A stretch of DNA of 64,000 bases from Glaciecola sp964195425 (lineage in GTDB: Bacteria; Pseudomonadota; Gammaproteobacteria; Enterobacterales; Alteromonadaceae): NCBI GenBank assembly GCA_964195425.1, contig CAXMOM010000031.1, positions 213,679-277,678 on the forward strand. The letters are read 5' to 3'. Position numbers and translations under genes: made by a program. Each line of letters opens with the position of its first letter. Positions within the stretch are counted from its first letter, which is position 1. Shown in pieces: positions 36,750 to 45,876 of the stretch. The notes under the pieces were generated by a model. It had not been told where the DNA came from and made no database searches. It worked only from the letters and a program-made list of their open reading frames with translations.

Positions 36750-39414
36750 TTAATCTGACAGCCAAGGCGCGTTTTGTACCCGTAACATTGCTTCTATGCG
36801 GTTGTCGACTTGCAGTTTGCCCAATATCGATGACACATGGTTCTCGACCGTTCTGTTCGACCTAGACAGTTTTTCGGCAATTTTTTGATTGCTGGCACCG
36901 GTAACAACAAGCTTCAATACGTATTGTTCTTTTGCGGTTAAGCCCATTGGACGTTGTTTAGTTTTAGCATAGGGTCCGCGGCGCACTTTAGGCAAAGTCG
37001 TTGCTAGGTTTTCTCGAAGAACTGTGGCACGTACCCAAGCTGTTATTGCTTTAGCTTCTATCGAATCGGCTATTGAATATGCTTTTTCAAGAGCTTTTGG
37101 TCGCATTGAATCCATAACATTCAATATGCACATAGCTGCATTAAAAGGCATATTTAATTGCCACCAAGCGTCAAAGGCTAAAGTATATTCTTCGGCCAAT
37201 TCATGTTCATAAGGCATGGGTAGTGGTAAAGAGCTGGTGCACGTAGTAGCCGAGTCAAAGCGCTTTATCCATACCTGTAATTCACCTACCTGCCACGTGT
37301 TTAATATGGGCTGAGGGAGCTGACAAAGCCTACTGATATGAATCTCTGCTTTTTGTGAGGCGTTGTCTATAAACGAAGCGTTCAGCCAATAATATTCAAT
37401 AAAACTAAATCGTGCGGGGATCATGTACTGAAACTGACCCGTAGCGCTGGCATTCTCGAGGGCTAGAGCCAAGAGCTGTTTAGCGTGTGGCATTTGCATT
37501 CTAGCACTTACCCTAGCTTGCACAGTTAAGGCCGGCAATTTCATTAATAAAGTTTGATTTGTTAATTTTTGCACGCCGGCAGCAATCGTCTCTGCATCTA
37601 TTAAGCGCCCTTGTTCTCGGCGCAGATATGCTTGTATACCGACTAAATAGTAAGTCCAAGAGTCTAGATCGTGTTATACATCGTACTGTATGCGTTTTGT
37701 GATCAATTTTTCAGCTAGCTCGAGCTTTTTGAAGCGCACACAATAATCAGAGTAATTGGTGTAAACCCTCGCGACGTCTTCGTGTAATCCATGTTCTTCA
37801 CCCAAGCTTAAGCTTTCATTGAGTAAATCTTCACCCGATTCGTTACCATGCAGTAGCAAGGCCGTTCCTACATTGTTTAGTGCATGTACGCGCACCGCAG
37901 GATTAGGGAACTTTTTCTCCAAGGGTAAAGCTTTATTGCCCCACTCAACCGCCTCTGCAGTTCTATCATTTAACATGTCGAGTTGCGAACGTAGTGAATA
38001 TGCCATAGCCAAGTCGCTCGATGCATCGATAGATTTGCATTCAGAAATGGCTTCATTTGCGTAATACTCTGCACGCTCGGCTTGCCCTTGGTACCAATAC
38101 AACCGCAATAACCATCGTAAATTCTCACCAATTTTATCTTTTCGGTCTAAGCTCTCCAAAGAGTTATTGCATGGAACCGTGCATCTATAACCGATTGATT
38201 CATGTGCGTCGTTAAGCCCACTTCATATGACCAGTTTTCATAGAGTGTTGAGGCTATGTGTGAATCGGCATATTCGACAAATTTGAGGGCTTTATTGTAG
38301 AAAGAAGCTGCTTCTTTGTGGGCGCCTAAGTCGGCGGCATTTTTAGCGGCTAGTGGCGCATATTTTAATACACTAGTGGCATTTAAGGCACCTTCCGCAT
38401 GATGCGCTAACCATGCTAAATTTGACTGTAAATTGAGGGCCTCTAGGCTGTGTAATATCTTACTGTGGCCCGATTTTTGTTCGCTTAACGATACGCCCGA
38501 CTGAATCGCGAGCCGAGCAAGCTCATGATGAAACTTAAACTCCATTTTATTATCATATTGCAATCGCTTTCTGGCCACGCAGGCCATTGCAAAGCTCTCG
38601 CCTTACTCACCAAAAACATGCTCAATTAAGACAACCGGAATACTGTAAGGGATTAAGCTCAACAATTGCAGCAAGGAGCGTTCAGCATCAATTAAATTTG
38701 ATATTCGTGCGCCAAGTGCATCGAGAATAGACGCTGGAACCAATTTTGAGTTGCTTTCATTATTCGCCAACAGTGCAGTTACAAAGAAAGGGTTACCGCC
38801 GGTTATATCGTGTAACTCTTGGGCGTCGTATTGGGTATTAAAACTGAGCTGCTGTGCCGCGCTTACGCTTAGTTGCCGCAATTGAATTCAATGACAATGT
38901 GCTGACGGTATAAGACCTAGCATCGAGCTTAGTGGGTGCAGTGTGTTTACCTCATCATCTCTGTAAGTTAGACACAGTAAACAAGGTACAAAGGAAATGC
39001 GCCGCACAAAAAATTTAAGTAAATCTAGCGTTGCGTTGTCTGCCCAATGAACATCTTCAATAATGAGAATAATGAGAATAATGAGAATAATGGGGGTGTG
39101 CAGTTGTTCGACAGCATGGTAAAGGCTGAAAATAATTTGCTTGGAGACGCTGACGACTCCAGCAATGGTAATAACTCACGAGATAAAAAATCGGCAATAT
39201 AGTGCAAAGGCGCATATGGCCTAGGTGTAAATAGGGGTTCGCAGCCGCTCCATAAGGTTTTTACTTGCGGCCCTATGCGTTCGCGCATATGTTCCAGCAG
39301 AGCAGTTTTGCCAATGCCCGCTTCGCCGCTAACCAGCAGCACTTTACCCGCTTTTGCAATACCGTTTGCGGTTGATTTAAATAGCGCAATTGCCTGGTCA
39401 CTTTCTAATAACAT
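36750..39414 (-). pseudogene. LuxR-family ATPase regulator (LAL/MalT-like), in pieces
   Basis: From 39414 downward the locus reads as one large regulator: Walker A GEAGIGKT (near 39330), Walker B IIEDVHWAD (near 39045), a winged-helix/sensor region (ITGGNPFFVTALLAN), tetratricopeptide-like helices, and a C-terminal LuxR helix-turn-helix (LTAKEQYVLKLV, NQKIAEKLSRSNRTVENHVSSILGKL) ending at 36750. It is split by frameshifts or stops near 39115, 38885, 38603, 38150 and 37674. The last piece alone (36750-37574) could still make a DNA-binding fragment. Five lesions make this a dead gene; an intact relative would have about 880 residues. Confidence 0.87.
39062..39088. repeat. Three tandem copies of a 9-base unit
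   Basis: AATGAGAAT is repeated three times without a gap. On the minus strand it encodes repeated Ile-Leu-Ile in the hydrophobic strand just before Walker B of the broken LuxR-family regulator, lengthening that strand by about six residues. It looks like slippage expansion. Confidence 0.9.
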
Positions 39415-39673
39415 AGGAAGTTCCCAACCATGTTTTTTCAGCGTTAAGTCTTACTGTACGTAACTCATAACAGCTTGTCATGAAATAACAAGTTTGAAGG
39501 TAAACTATAAGCTCGTTGTTTGAATTTTTATAGGTAAGCAATACTCAATTTTCATTGGCATACCACCTAATTTTGAGGATGTGTAAATTAAATACTATTG
39601 TTTAATTAACTATATGCTATCAGAAATAAAGCTGGCTATAGTAGCGTCACAATACTGTAATTAGGAAGATAGC

Positions 39674-40324
39674 TTGCTTAACGTCACTGGTTTTAAAAAT
39701 ATTGCGCTCACCACTTTAGTCGGATTATGTCTAATGATCACGGCTACCGCGAACGTCATTACAAACGACGACATAGATAGCATTAGTGTTAGTGGACCTG
39801 AAAAATGGGAAGCCTATAATATTGATTTGCTTTTTGATGGCATAGACTATCGTTATTCAAACACACGATTTGCAGCATACCAAAACGGTGGTGAACGGCT
39901 GTCACAAGGCAATCCATTTGTCCTTAGTGTCGCACTTATAAATAATAGTAATATAAGTTCACTTTCATTTTTTAACGATTGGCGACACCAGCTTAGCCAG
40001 CAAGTGACGTCGATGGATGTCGTGTTTTATAGCCGTGATAATAATTTGTTGTGGTCAGACAGTTTCTCAGGCCTAAAAAAGAACAGCTGGGATGAAGTAG
40101 ATATCATAAGTTTTGATACCCCTATTTTCGACGTAGCTAACATTGACTTTAAGATAACGGGTGCTCAAAGCGATCACTTTGAAATCCGTGAGCTTTTAGT
40201 AGGTGCTGACACAAAATTGCAACAAAGCTATGTCAGTGCACCCAACGTGGTAGTATTTTTCCTTATCGCTATTAGTGCGCTTGTGTTTCGCCATTATTTG
40301 CAAAAAAGAACATACAACACATAA
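39674..40324 (+). CDS. Exported protein with PEP-CTERM-like tail
   Basis: 216 residues. The start codon is TTG or a nearby start at 39674 behind AGGAAGATAG; a signal peptide follows (to about residue 27, ATA-NV). The mature part is beta-rich, without a recognised domain. The C-terminus has SAP, a hydrophobic helix (NVVVFFLIAISALVF) and basic residues (RHYLQKR), the layout of PEP-CTERM sorting signals, which in related bacteria often read SAP or SEP. Cleavage by exosortase is inferred, and no exosortase lies in this window. A hairpin terminator follows at 40343. Confidence 0.7.
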   Translation: MLNVTGFKNIALTTLVGLCLMITATANVITNDDIDSISVSGPEKWEAYNIDLLFDGIDYRYSNTRFAAYQNGGERLSQGNPFVLSVALINNSNISSLSFFNDWRHQLSQQVTSMDVVFYSRDNNLLWSDSFSGLKKNSWDEVDIISFDTPIFDVANIDFKITGAQSDHFEIRELLVGADTKLQQSYVSAPNVVVFFLIAISALVFRHYLQKRTYNT

Positions 40325-40342
40325 CATAATACGATGACAATG

Positions 40343-40382
40343 AAAAAGGCTAAAGTCCAATAATTGGTTGTTAGCCCTTTTT
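40343..40382. terminator. Hairpin terminator after the PEP-CTERM gene
   Basis: AAAAAGGCTAA pairs with TTAGCCCTTTTT, with an inner CCAATaATTGG stem. The A-run before and T-run after allow it to act on both strands, serving the plus-strand gene and the minus-strand remnant, whose stop lies beyond it at 40388. Confidence 0.7.
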
Positions 40383-40387
40383 GTGTG

Positions 40388-40640
40388 TCAACTGTGTAGT
40401 GCCAATCTTCTATTTGGGTCCCACGAGTATTTTCTGCCGGTAGCAAGTCCCAGTAATCCCAGCAACAAAAATACACCGGTGGTAGGCGAGGCAACTCCCA
40501 CTTGCCCAAATTCAACGTCGATTCGGGCGAATCATCCTGGACCACCGATATCTAAAGAAAGTGCCTTCCACCAAGCCGTTGCGAACGGGGATGAGATGTT
40601 CGGTAAGAAGTTTAAGCTGGGCTTCGGGTCTCACCAAACG
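40388..40640 (-). pseudogene. PEP-CTERM protein C-terminal remnant
   Basis: On the minus strand one frame reads PSLNFLPNISSPF, ATAWWKALSLDIGGPG, a TGA where Trp is expected, FARIDVEFGQVG, then a PEP-CTERM-like tail: ASP, the helix TGVFLLLGLLGLA and TGRK, ending at the TGA at 40388-40390. A second TGA follows KLVW further upstream near 40640. The plus-strand frame over the same bases (40368-40658) has no such pattern. I read this as the end of a decayed surface-protein gene. Confidence 0.6.
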
Positions 40641-40728
40641 AGTTTCGATATCGTTTGACTCATATATGTGTCACCGCAGCCCTATCTATTGCTTACATTA
40701 TTCTTTACAAGGTATAAATATAGGTGCC

Positions 40729-41832
40729 TTAATTCCTATTGCTCACCAACCTATAGTAGTTGTCCGCTAACGTGTACTTCAGTCGTTTTTCAACACTGTT
40801 GCCATTAAACAAGTCATTAAACAGTGCGCGCAATGACGCATTTGCGGCAATAGCATCGCCTTTGTAATAACTATGTTCGGAGCCTACGCCATCGGCATCT
40901 GTTACATCGATATATACCCCATGTTCACTGTTTAGCGCTTTCAAAAAATGGCCAAGGCGGGCTTTTTGTTCTTTGCCCGGTTTAACGCGTGATGCTTTTA
41001 AAGCTAAGTCGTCTTCGTTAATCACTATATGAATTCGGTTGCGAACATCAATGGTATCTAACCAACTAGCGTGGTTTTTGTTATTAGTGTCGGCGGCAAC
41101 TAAATTGATATTGTCAAAGACTAGGTCAGACGTGGCGTTATCGCTGGTCATAAGGGAATGCTTCAATAAGTAATTGCCCATGCTATGGCATAACAAATTT
41201 ATTTTGACTTTACAGGCTTTGCCTACCAATTCGCTGTAAAGCGCTGCAGCAGCCATTGGGTTCTCTTTACCTTCGTATTTGAGCTCTACTTTGTCTTTGA
41301 TACTATTTAAATTGGCTTTCGAAAGTAAGGTATGAAAATACTGAATTTTGCCGACAAACCTATTAAATGCCCCCGATGATGCTCTAGCATCTGTTTTATC
41401 ACTCAGATAAGAGGCCGTACCCGTAATTGCACCGCCTCCATTAGCTGGCCAAGTGAATGGCACTACAATCAGGTCGTATAAGTCTTCTAATTGTTCGGCT
41501 GCCAGCAATACGTCATTTACGTCGTTGTTGTATCCGTGTACAAAAAACAAGATGGCCTTATTTTCCTGCTTTGCTTGTTCGAAAAGTTTACATGCAACTT
41601 CTAAAGAACCATGCCATGGCAACGTTGTATCTATATTAAGGTGGTGTTCTTTAGCTAATTTTTTAATTTGGGTTGACGATAACTTATCTTTTACCGCTGA
41701 AACATGCCATTGCTTATCTTTTCTGTTTACCTCAACAATTCTAAGCTCATTAGGGCCTTCGGGGCTTGGCTTGTCGCCAAACACTTCAACTGTATTGCCG
41801 TTTGAAACAACTCTATTGGTTACTAAGTACAT
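40729..41832 (-). CDS. Alpha/beta hydrolase of the DUF900 type
   Basis: 367 residues from the ATG at 41832, which has AAGGAG six bases upstream; the in-frame TTG at 41838 is too close to that site. The oxyanion strand ILFFVHGYNNDVNDVLLAA and the nucleophile elbow LLCHSMGN match DUF900-type lipase-like hydrolases; a late SEHSYYKGD histidine is the likely triad base. No signal peptide. Substrate unknown. Single gene. Confidence 0.8.
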   Translation of the reverse strand: MYLVTNRVVSNGNTVEVFGDKPSPEGPNELRIVEVNRKDKQWHVSAVKDKLSSTQIKKLAKEHHLNIDTTLPWHGSLEVACKLFEQAKQENKAILFFVHGYNNDVNDVLLAAEQLEDLYDLIVVPFTWPANGGGAITGTASYLSDKTDARASSGAFNRFVGKIQYFHTLLSKANLNSIKDKVELKYEGKENPMAAAALYSELVGKACKVKINLLCHSMGNYLLKHSLMTSDNATSDLVFDNINLVAADTNNKNHASWLDTIDVRNRIHIVINEDDLALKASRVKPGKEQKARLGHFLKALNSEHGVYIDVTDADGVGSEHSYYKGDAIAANASLRALFNDLFNGNSVEKRLKYTLADNYYRLVSNRN

Positions 41833-42051
41833 ATACAACTCCTTCTGCTATTTTTGCTGTAAGCACAAAAGGTGTGCGTTTTTTAAGCATACTCAGTTTT
41901 TAGATTAACGCCACGCTTATTTGTCTATAACGCTGGTGAATACACGTTTAAGTATAATACTTGCTACTTATGTTCGAACAAGCATTACTTACTTATGTTC
42001 TATGTGTGAATAATAGCACTCAAATAAAATAAGCATACAGAGGAAAATTCT

Positions 42052-42702
42052 GTGAAGAAATACCTGCTTAATAGTAATCAAGCACACACAGAAGACCTAT
42101 ATAAATACGATGTACAAAACAGAGACCAACACGAAGCCATGCATGAAGCGATGCACGCAGTGCTTAAAGTCATGGAAGTTGGTCTTGTAAGAGTGTCGAA
42201 CATTGTTCAAAACATGTCCATTACACAAAACGTATCTTGCAACAATAAGCAATCGTACGATATTAACCAGTGTATAAATACCGCCAGTGAAAAGCTTACT
42301 AAGCAGTTACCTAGCCAAGTAAGCGTAAATTTGCGGTTGGCCAAACTGCCTGCTATTTACATAGACACATACAAAATTGGTCAATTGTTAACTAACTTGT
42401 TAACAAATGCATCTCAAGCGATAGGGCACGAAGGCCTTATTACCGTTTGTTCAAAGCAGTATGCGGGTCATATAGAGATTGCTGTGGCAGATACGGGTTG
42501 CGGCATAGAAGAAGACTTACAAGAGCATATATTTGACCCTTGTTACACCACACACAATTTACTTGACGGGACTGGACTTGGTCTAGCTATTTCTCGTGAT
42601 ATTGCAAAAGAGCATGGCGGAAGCCTAAGTATGACTAGTAAGTTAGGTGAAGGCTCGGTATTTACCTTAATTCTGCCAATTAGCGATATTATTATTCATT
42701 AG
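42052..42702 (+). CDS. Orphan histidine-kinase-type ATPase protein
   Basis: 216 residues from a GTG at 42052. Residues about 90-210 are a HATPase_c domain with N box (LLTNLLTNASQAI), G1 (DTGCGIEE), F box (IFDPCYTT) and G2 (GTGLGLAIS), all complete. The N-terminal 70 residues hold a His-rich helix (HEAMHEAMHAVL) and a segment like the second dimerisation helix (GLVRVSNIVQNMS), but the usual H box HExxNPL and its spacing are missing, and there is no sensor or membrane segment. It may be a truncated kinase or a partner/phosphatase of another kinase. No response regulator is adjacent. Confidence 0.7.
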   Translation: MKKYLLNSNQAHTEDLYKYDVQNRDQHEAMHEAMHAVLKVMEVGLVRVSNIVQNMSITQNVSCNNKQSYDINQCINTASEKLTKQLPSQVSVNLRLAKLPAIYIDTYKIGQLLTNLLTNASQAIGHEGLITVCSKQYAGHIEIAVADTGCGIEEDLQEHIFDPCYTTHNLLDGTGLGLAISRDIAKEHGGSLSMTSKLGEGSVFTLILPISDIIIH

Positions 42703-42757
42703 AGTATTTAACGGGACATTTATTAAAGTGTCTTGCTAAACCTCTTAGTAGAGTAAA

Positions 42758-42781
42758 AAAGGACTATTTCAATAGTCCTTT
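42758..42781 (-). terminator. Rho-independent terminator of hemCDXY
   Basis: AAAGGACTAT and ATAGTCCTTT form a perfect 10-base stem with a 4-base loop. On the minus strand it is followed by TTTTTT. The hemY stop codon (42764-42766) lies inside the stem. It may also stop plus-strand transcription from the kinase-like gene. Confidence 0.9.
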
Positions 42782-43918
42782 ATACACCACATTTGCTTGT
42801 TCAAAATCATTTTTCTTTTCAAGAATACACGCTAATAAAGCTTTATCAGTGGCTTTATTATCAAGTTCAAGTGCTTTGCTTACCGCTTTATTTGCCAACT
42901 CATAGTCAGCGGTATTGTAGGCAAGGTTGGCTAATACTGAATAAAGAGGGCCGTCTTCAGGCGATTTCTTAATTTCTTGTTCAATAAACTTGATGGCTAG
43001 CGTTGGATTTGGATGATTTAGCTGCTTGAATAAATGCCAATACCCTTCGTGCTGTTGTCTACCCGCAATAGTAACAAGCTCTTTTTCTGCCTCTGCAGAC
43101 AAACCTTGATCAATCAATAATTGCAAATACGCCAGTTGATTCGATTGGTCTTTGCGCTCCCCACGACCCAACTGTTGCCAATGCGATTTTAATGCATTTG
43201 CGCCTTGTTTACTCGCAATGGCAGCAAACTCGCCAATGGTCCATTGGCGCGACCAAGTAAAGTAATCATCACCCAATAATTTCTTGTGTTCTTTGGCGAG
43301 TGATTGTATTTGTCCCCAATCATTGAGGCCTTCAAGCACATTCAGTTTAAGGGAGACGAACGATTTGGTGTTGCGAACTTTGCCTTCTACGCTGGCCAGT
43401 AAATTCATCGCTTCTTGGCTCTGATCATTGTTCAAGCATAATTCTGCCTGTTTCATTAATGCGAGTGGCTCAGATTTAGGATAGTCCATCGCTTGAATCA
43501 AATAGGCTTGTGCTTGCTGCGACTCGCCAGCTTGGCGTTCAAGTTCGGCAGCGATTAGGTAATTGGTGCCCTGAAAATCGCCTTTTGTGGTTTTGCGAAT
43601 GAGCTTACGTGCTTCTTGTTGCTCGTTCATCAGCATGGCATTTATGCTTTGATAAAAAGCCTGTATTTGTTGGCGTTTCGACAAACGCCCTATCCATGTT
43701 TTTGGGCCCGAAGCTGTGCGTATGAGTTTTTTGAGGGCCCACCATAAAAGCAAAGCAACAAAGACTGAAAAAATCAATATAATAAAGCTCCCGAGTAAGG
43801 AAGCTTGGATAATAGTCCCTGAAAAGTCGATAATTACGCGGCCTTCGATTTCAGTGAGTTTATACCCAAATAAAATTGACACTAGCACGCAAACAATAAT
43901 AACGATGATTTTAATCAT
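42764..43918 (-). CDS. hemY: HemY-like membrane protein with TPR repeats
   Basis: 384 residues. Two N-terminal membrane helices (about 2-20 and 38-62) and a tetratricopeptide-rich C-terminal part match the HemY N-family encoded at the end of gammaproteobacterial hem operons. It is not the protoporphyrinogen oxidase also called HemY. Exact role unknown; it is presumed to support porphyrin metabolism at the membrane. The start overlaps the hemX stop by 4 bases (ATGA), so translation is coupled. The terminator overlaps its stop. Confidence 0.88.
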   Translation of the reverse strand: MIKIIVIIVCVLVSILFGYKLTEIEGRVIIDFSGTIIQASLLGSFIILIFSVFVALLLWWALKKLIRTASGPKTWIGRLSKRQQIQAFYQSINAMLMNEQQEARKLIRKTTKGDFQGTNYLIAAELERQAGESQQAQAYLIQAMDYPKSEPLALMKQAELCLNNDQSQEAMNLLASVEGKVRNTKSFVSLKLNVLEGLNDWGQIQSLAKEHKKLLGDDYFTWSRQWTIGEFAAIASKQGANALKSHWQQLGRGERKDQSNQLAYLQLLIDQGLSAEAEKELVTIAGRQQHEGYWHLFKQLNHPNPTLAIKFIEQEIKKSPEDGPLYSVLANLAYNTADYELANKAVSKALELDNKATDKALLACILEKKNDFEQANVVYKGLLK

Positions 43919-45129
43919 AGCTGATTATCCAAATTTTCACTGTTAGTCATAGGCATATCTGAATTATTGTATAGTCCTTGAATACGTTGTTCAATAATAC
44001 CTTTGAGCGACGCTTGCGACGCTAGACTAGCAGGGTAATTTCTCGAAAAATCTATGTTTTGTAGTTCCTGTAAGGCTACTAAAAACTGACTTACTTGAGT
44101 ATTGTCCATCTGATAATGCTCTACCAATAAGCCCATCGCTTGTTGTGTTGCTGAGCGATAGAGCTCAACGTGCTCATTTAGAGCAGCAGTTTGTGCTTGC
44201 GTCAACGCGTAGTTAAGTTGCTGTTCAATTAGCCACTGTTGGCGCTCAGCTAAATATGGTTCAAGCGGTTGGTCAACATACTCAATTGAAAATAGGTCCC
44301 CTACTAAAGACTGCCAAGTTTTCTCAAGGTTCTGGCGCCAGTCACTTACATCTTCGCTTAAGGTTAAATCCGCTTGATTGGTATTTTCGGGCAGCTGCAA
44401 TTTATCTAGTGGTAACTCGCTTACTTGCGGCAGCATGCCCGCTAGCGCTAGTGCAATTGAGTTGGTAGATACCGGGTTAACCTGTTTTAATGCTTGGATA
44501 TCGCCCGCAATCAACGCCCTAACAGGAAATAAAGAAGGGTCATTTAGGTCGTTCAAGCGTGCATCTGCTTCTTTTAGTAAGGTCATAGCGGTACGAATAT
44601 CTTTTTCTAAATAAAGCTTACGGCCAGCCATATTTACTAGATAATTAGCTTCTGCTAACAGCCAATCAGAAGGGCGCCTACCTGACATTTCTGCTAGCTG
44701 TTTGCCTAATGCACTTGCGGTATTGTTAGCTTGCGCTAGTTCGTCTTGTACGTTCGCCAAATTTTGTTCATTCGCCTGTTTCATATTTGCTATGTTGCTT
44801 TCAAGACTTTGTGAACTTTGTTCAAGCTGACTTACGCTAGATTGCAGGTTACGAGACTGCTCGCTTATGTCTTGCTTAAGTGCGATTATATCTGTGAGCG
44901 TGCTCGACTCTTCATTGGCTATTTGTGTGTAATACCAATACCCTCCCGCACAGATTAATAATAAGATGAGTAAATTAATGACAGTGAAAAGCCAAAGAAG
45001 GCCAGTTTTAGCAGGTTTTTTTTGCGTATTCTTCGCCTCAGTGCGTGACGACGAAACAGTTTCCTCAAGCACCACAGCATCTTCTACATCTGTTGATTGG
45101 TCTTTAGGCGATGGGGTTAAATCAGTCAT
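43915..45129 (-). CDS. hemX: HemX-like membrane protein
   Basis: 404 residues. A Lys/Thr-rich cytoplasmic start is followed by one membrane helix (about 43-68: LLWLFTVINLLILLLICAGG), a long coiled coil (about 75-145) and a helical domain with DWLLAEANYLVNMAGRKLYLE, typical of proteobacterial HemX. The family is encoded with hemC and hemD but has no proven enzymatic role; annotations as uroporphyrinogen methyltransferase are not supported here. Overlaps hemD by 8 bases. Confidence 0.9.
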   Translation of the reverse strand: MTDLTPSPKDQSTDVEDAVVLEETVSSSRTEAKNTQKKPAKTGLLWLFTVINLLILLLICAGGYWYYTQIANEESSTLTDIIALKQDISEQSRNLQSSVSQLEQSSQSLESNIANMKQANEQNLANVQDELAQANNTASALGKQLAEMSGRRPSDWLLAEANYLVNMAGRKLYLEKDIRTAMTLLKEADARLNDLNDPSLFPVRALIAGDIQALKQVNPVSTNSIALALAGMLPQVSELPLDKLQLPENTNQADLTLSEDVSDWRQNLEKTWQSLVGDLFSIEYVDQPLEPYLAERQQWLIEQQLNYALTQAQTAALNEHVELYRSATQQAMGLLVEHYQMDNTQVSQFLVALQELQNIDFSRNYPASLASQASLKGIIEQRIQGLYNNSDMPMTNSENLDNQL

Positions 45130-45871
45130 GCACGACTCCTGTGTTCACTAATTGATTGGCACAAGCTAATAAGGCTTGGTTACCTGCTCCTTGGCTTACC
45201 GAAATATGTTGTATGCCGTTTTTATAAGCATAATCTTTTATGCGCTCGCTGGCGACTATCCAAAAGCATGACGCCAGCCCACTATGATCCATGTTAGCCA
45301 ATAAAAGTTCTGTAATTTCAATACTTGTAGCAATAATACACTTTATTTGGCTAGGCTCAAAAGTAAATGCACGAATTGCCTGAATGTTGGTAACGCGTTT
45401 ATATACATTTAACGCACTTACATTAGCGTTTTGCTGCACAAGCGTAGACGCAATTAGATCACGCCCACCTTCACCTTTCAATACAACAATGTTCGCATTG
45501 TTTACTGTTTGCAAACAGTCTGATTGAAGCAAGCCTTCAGAGTTTTCAGGTGAGGCGACAACTACATTATATTTGTGACTAATGGCTTGAACTAAGGCAG
45601 CACTGGCTTTGCCAACACACACAAAAGTAGTGTGACTAAAGTCCAGAATAAGCTTTTGCGCAGTTATTATGGATATAAGCCACAGGGCTGCATATGTTGA
45701 CGTAACAATAAGGTAATTAGGCGTAGTGTTATTTAATTGCTCGATTAGCGAGTTGCGAGTTGCCAGTTCTATATCAATTATTGGCAAAGCTTGCGCCTGT
45801 AAACCAGATTGCCTAAAGAAAGCTGCGGTTTTTTCTGCTTTATCTGTAGGTCTAGCGATTAGAAAAGTCAT
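45122..45871 (-). CDS. hemD: Uroporphyrinogen-III synthase HemD
   Basis: 249 residues, normal length. HemD closes hydroxymethylbilane with inversion of ring D. The family is poorly conserved, but the start MTFLIARPTDKAEKTAAFF, the two-lobed layout and SEGLLQ then VVLKGEGGRDLIA are characteristic. It lies 5 bases downstream of hemC and overlaps hemX. Confidence 0.92.
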   Translation of the reverse strand: MTFLIARPTDKAEKTAAFFRQSGLQAQALPIIDIELATRNSLIEQLNNTTPNYLIVTSTYAALWLISIITAQKLILDFSHTTFVCVGKASAALVQAISHKYNVVVASPENSEGLLQSDCLQTVNNANIVVLKGEGGRDLIASTLVQQNANVSALNVYKRVTNIQAIRAFTFEPSQIKCIIATSIEITELLLANMDHSGLASCFWIVASERIKDYAYKNGIQHISVSQGAGNQALLACANQLVNTGVVHD

Positions 45872-45876
45872 TGCTC

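Noticed and set aside
40368..40658. 96-codon plus-strand frame after the PEP-CTERM gene
   Set aside because: The minus strand explains the same bases better as a PEP-CTERM protein end; the plus frame has no start site or recognised feature.
41971..41980. TGTTCGAACA palindrome and TATAAT (41953-41958) upstream of the HATPase gene
   Set aside because: The palindrome resembles some repressor sites, but no -35 lies at a suitable distance from the TATAAT and no regulator can be linked to it.
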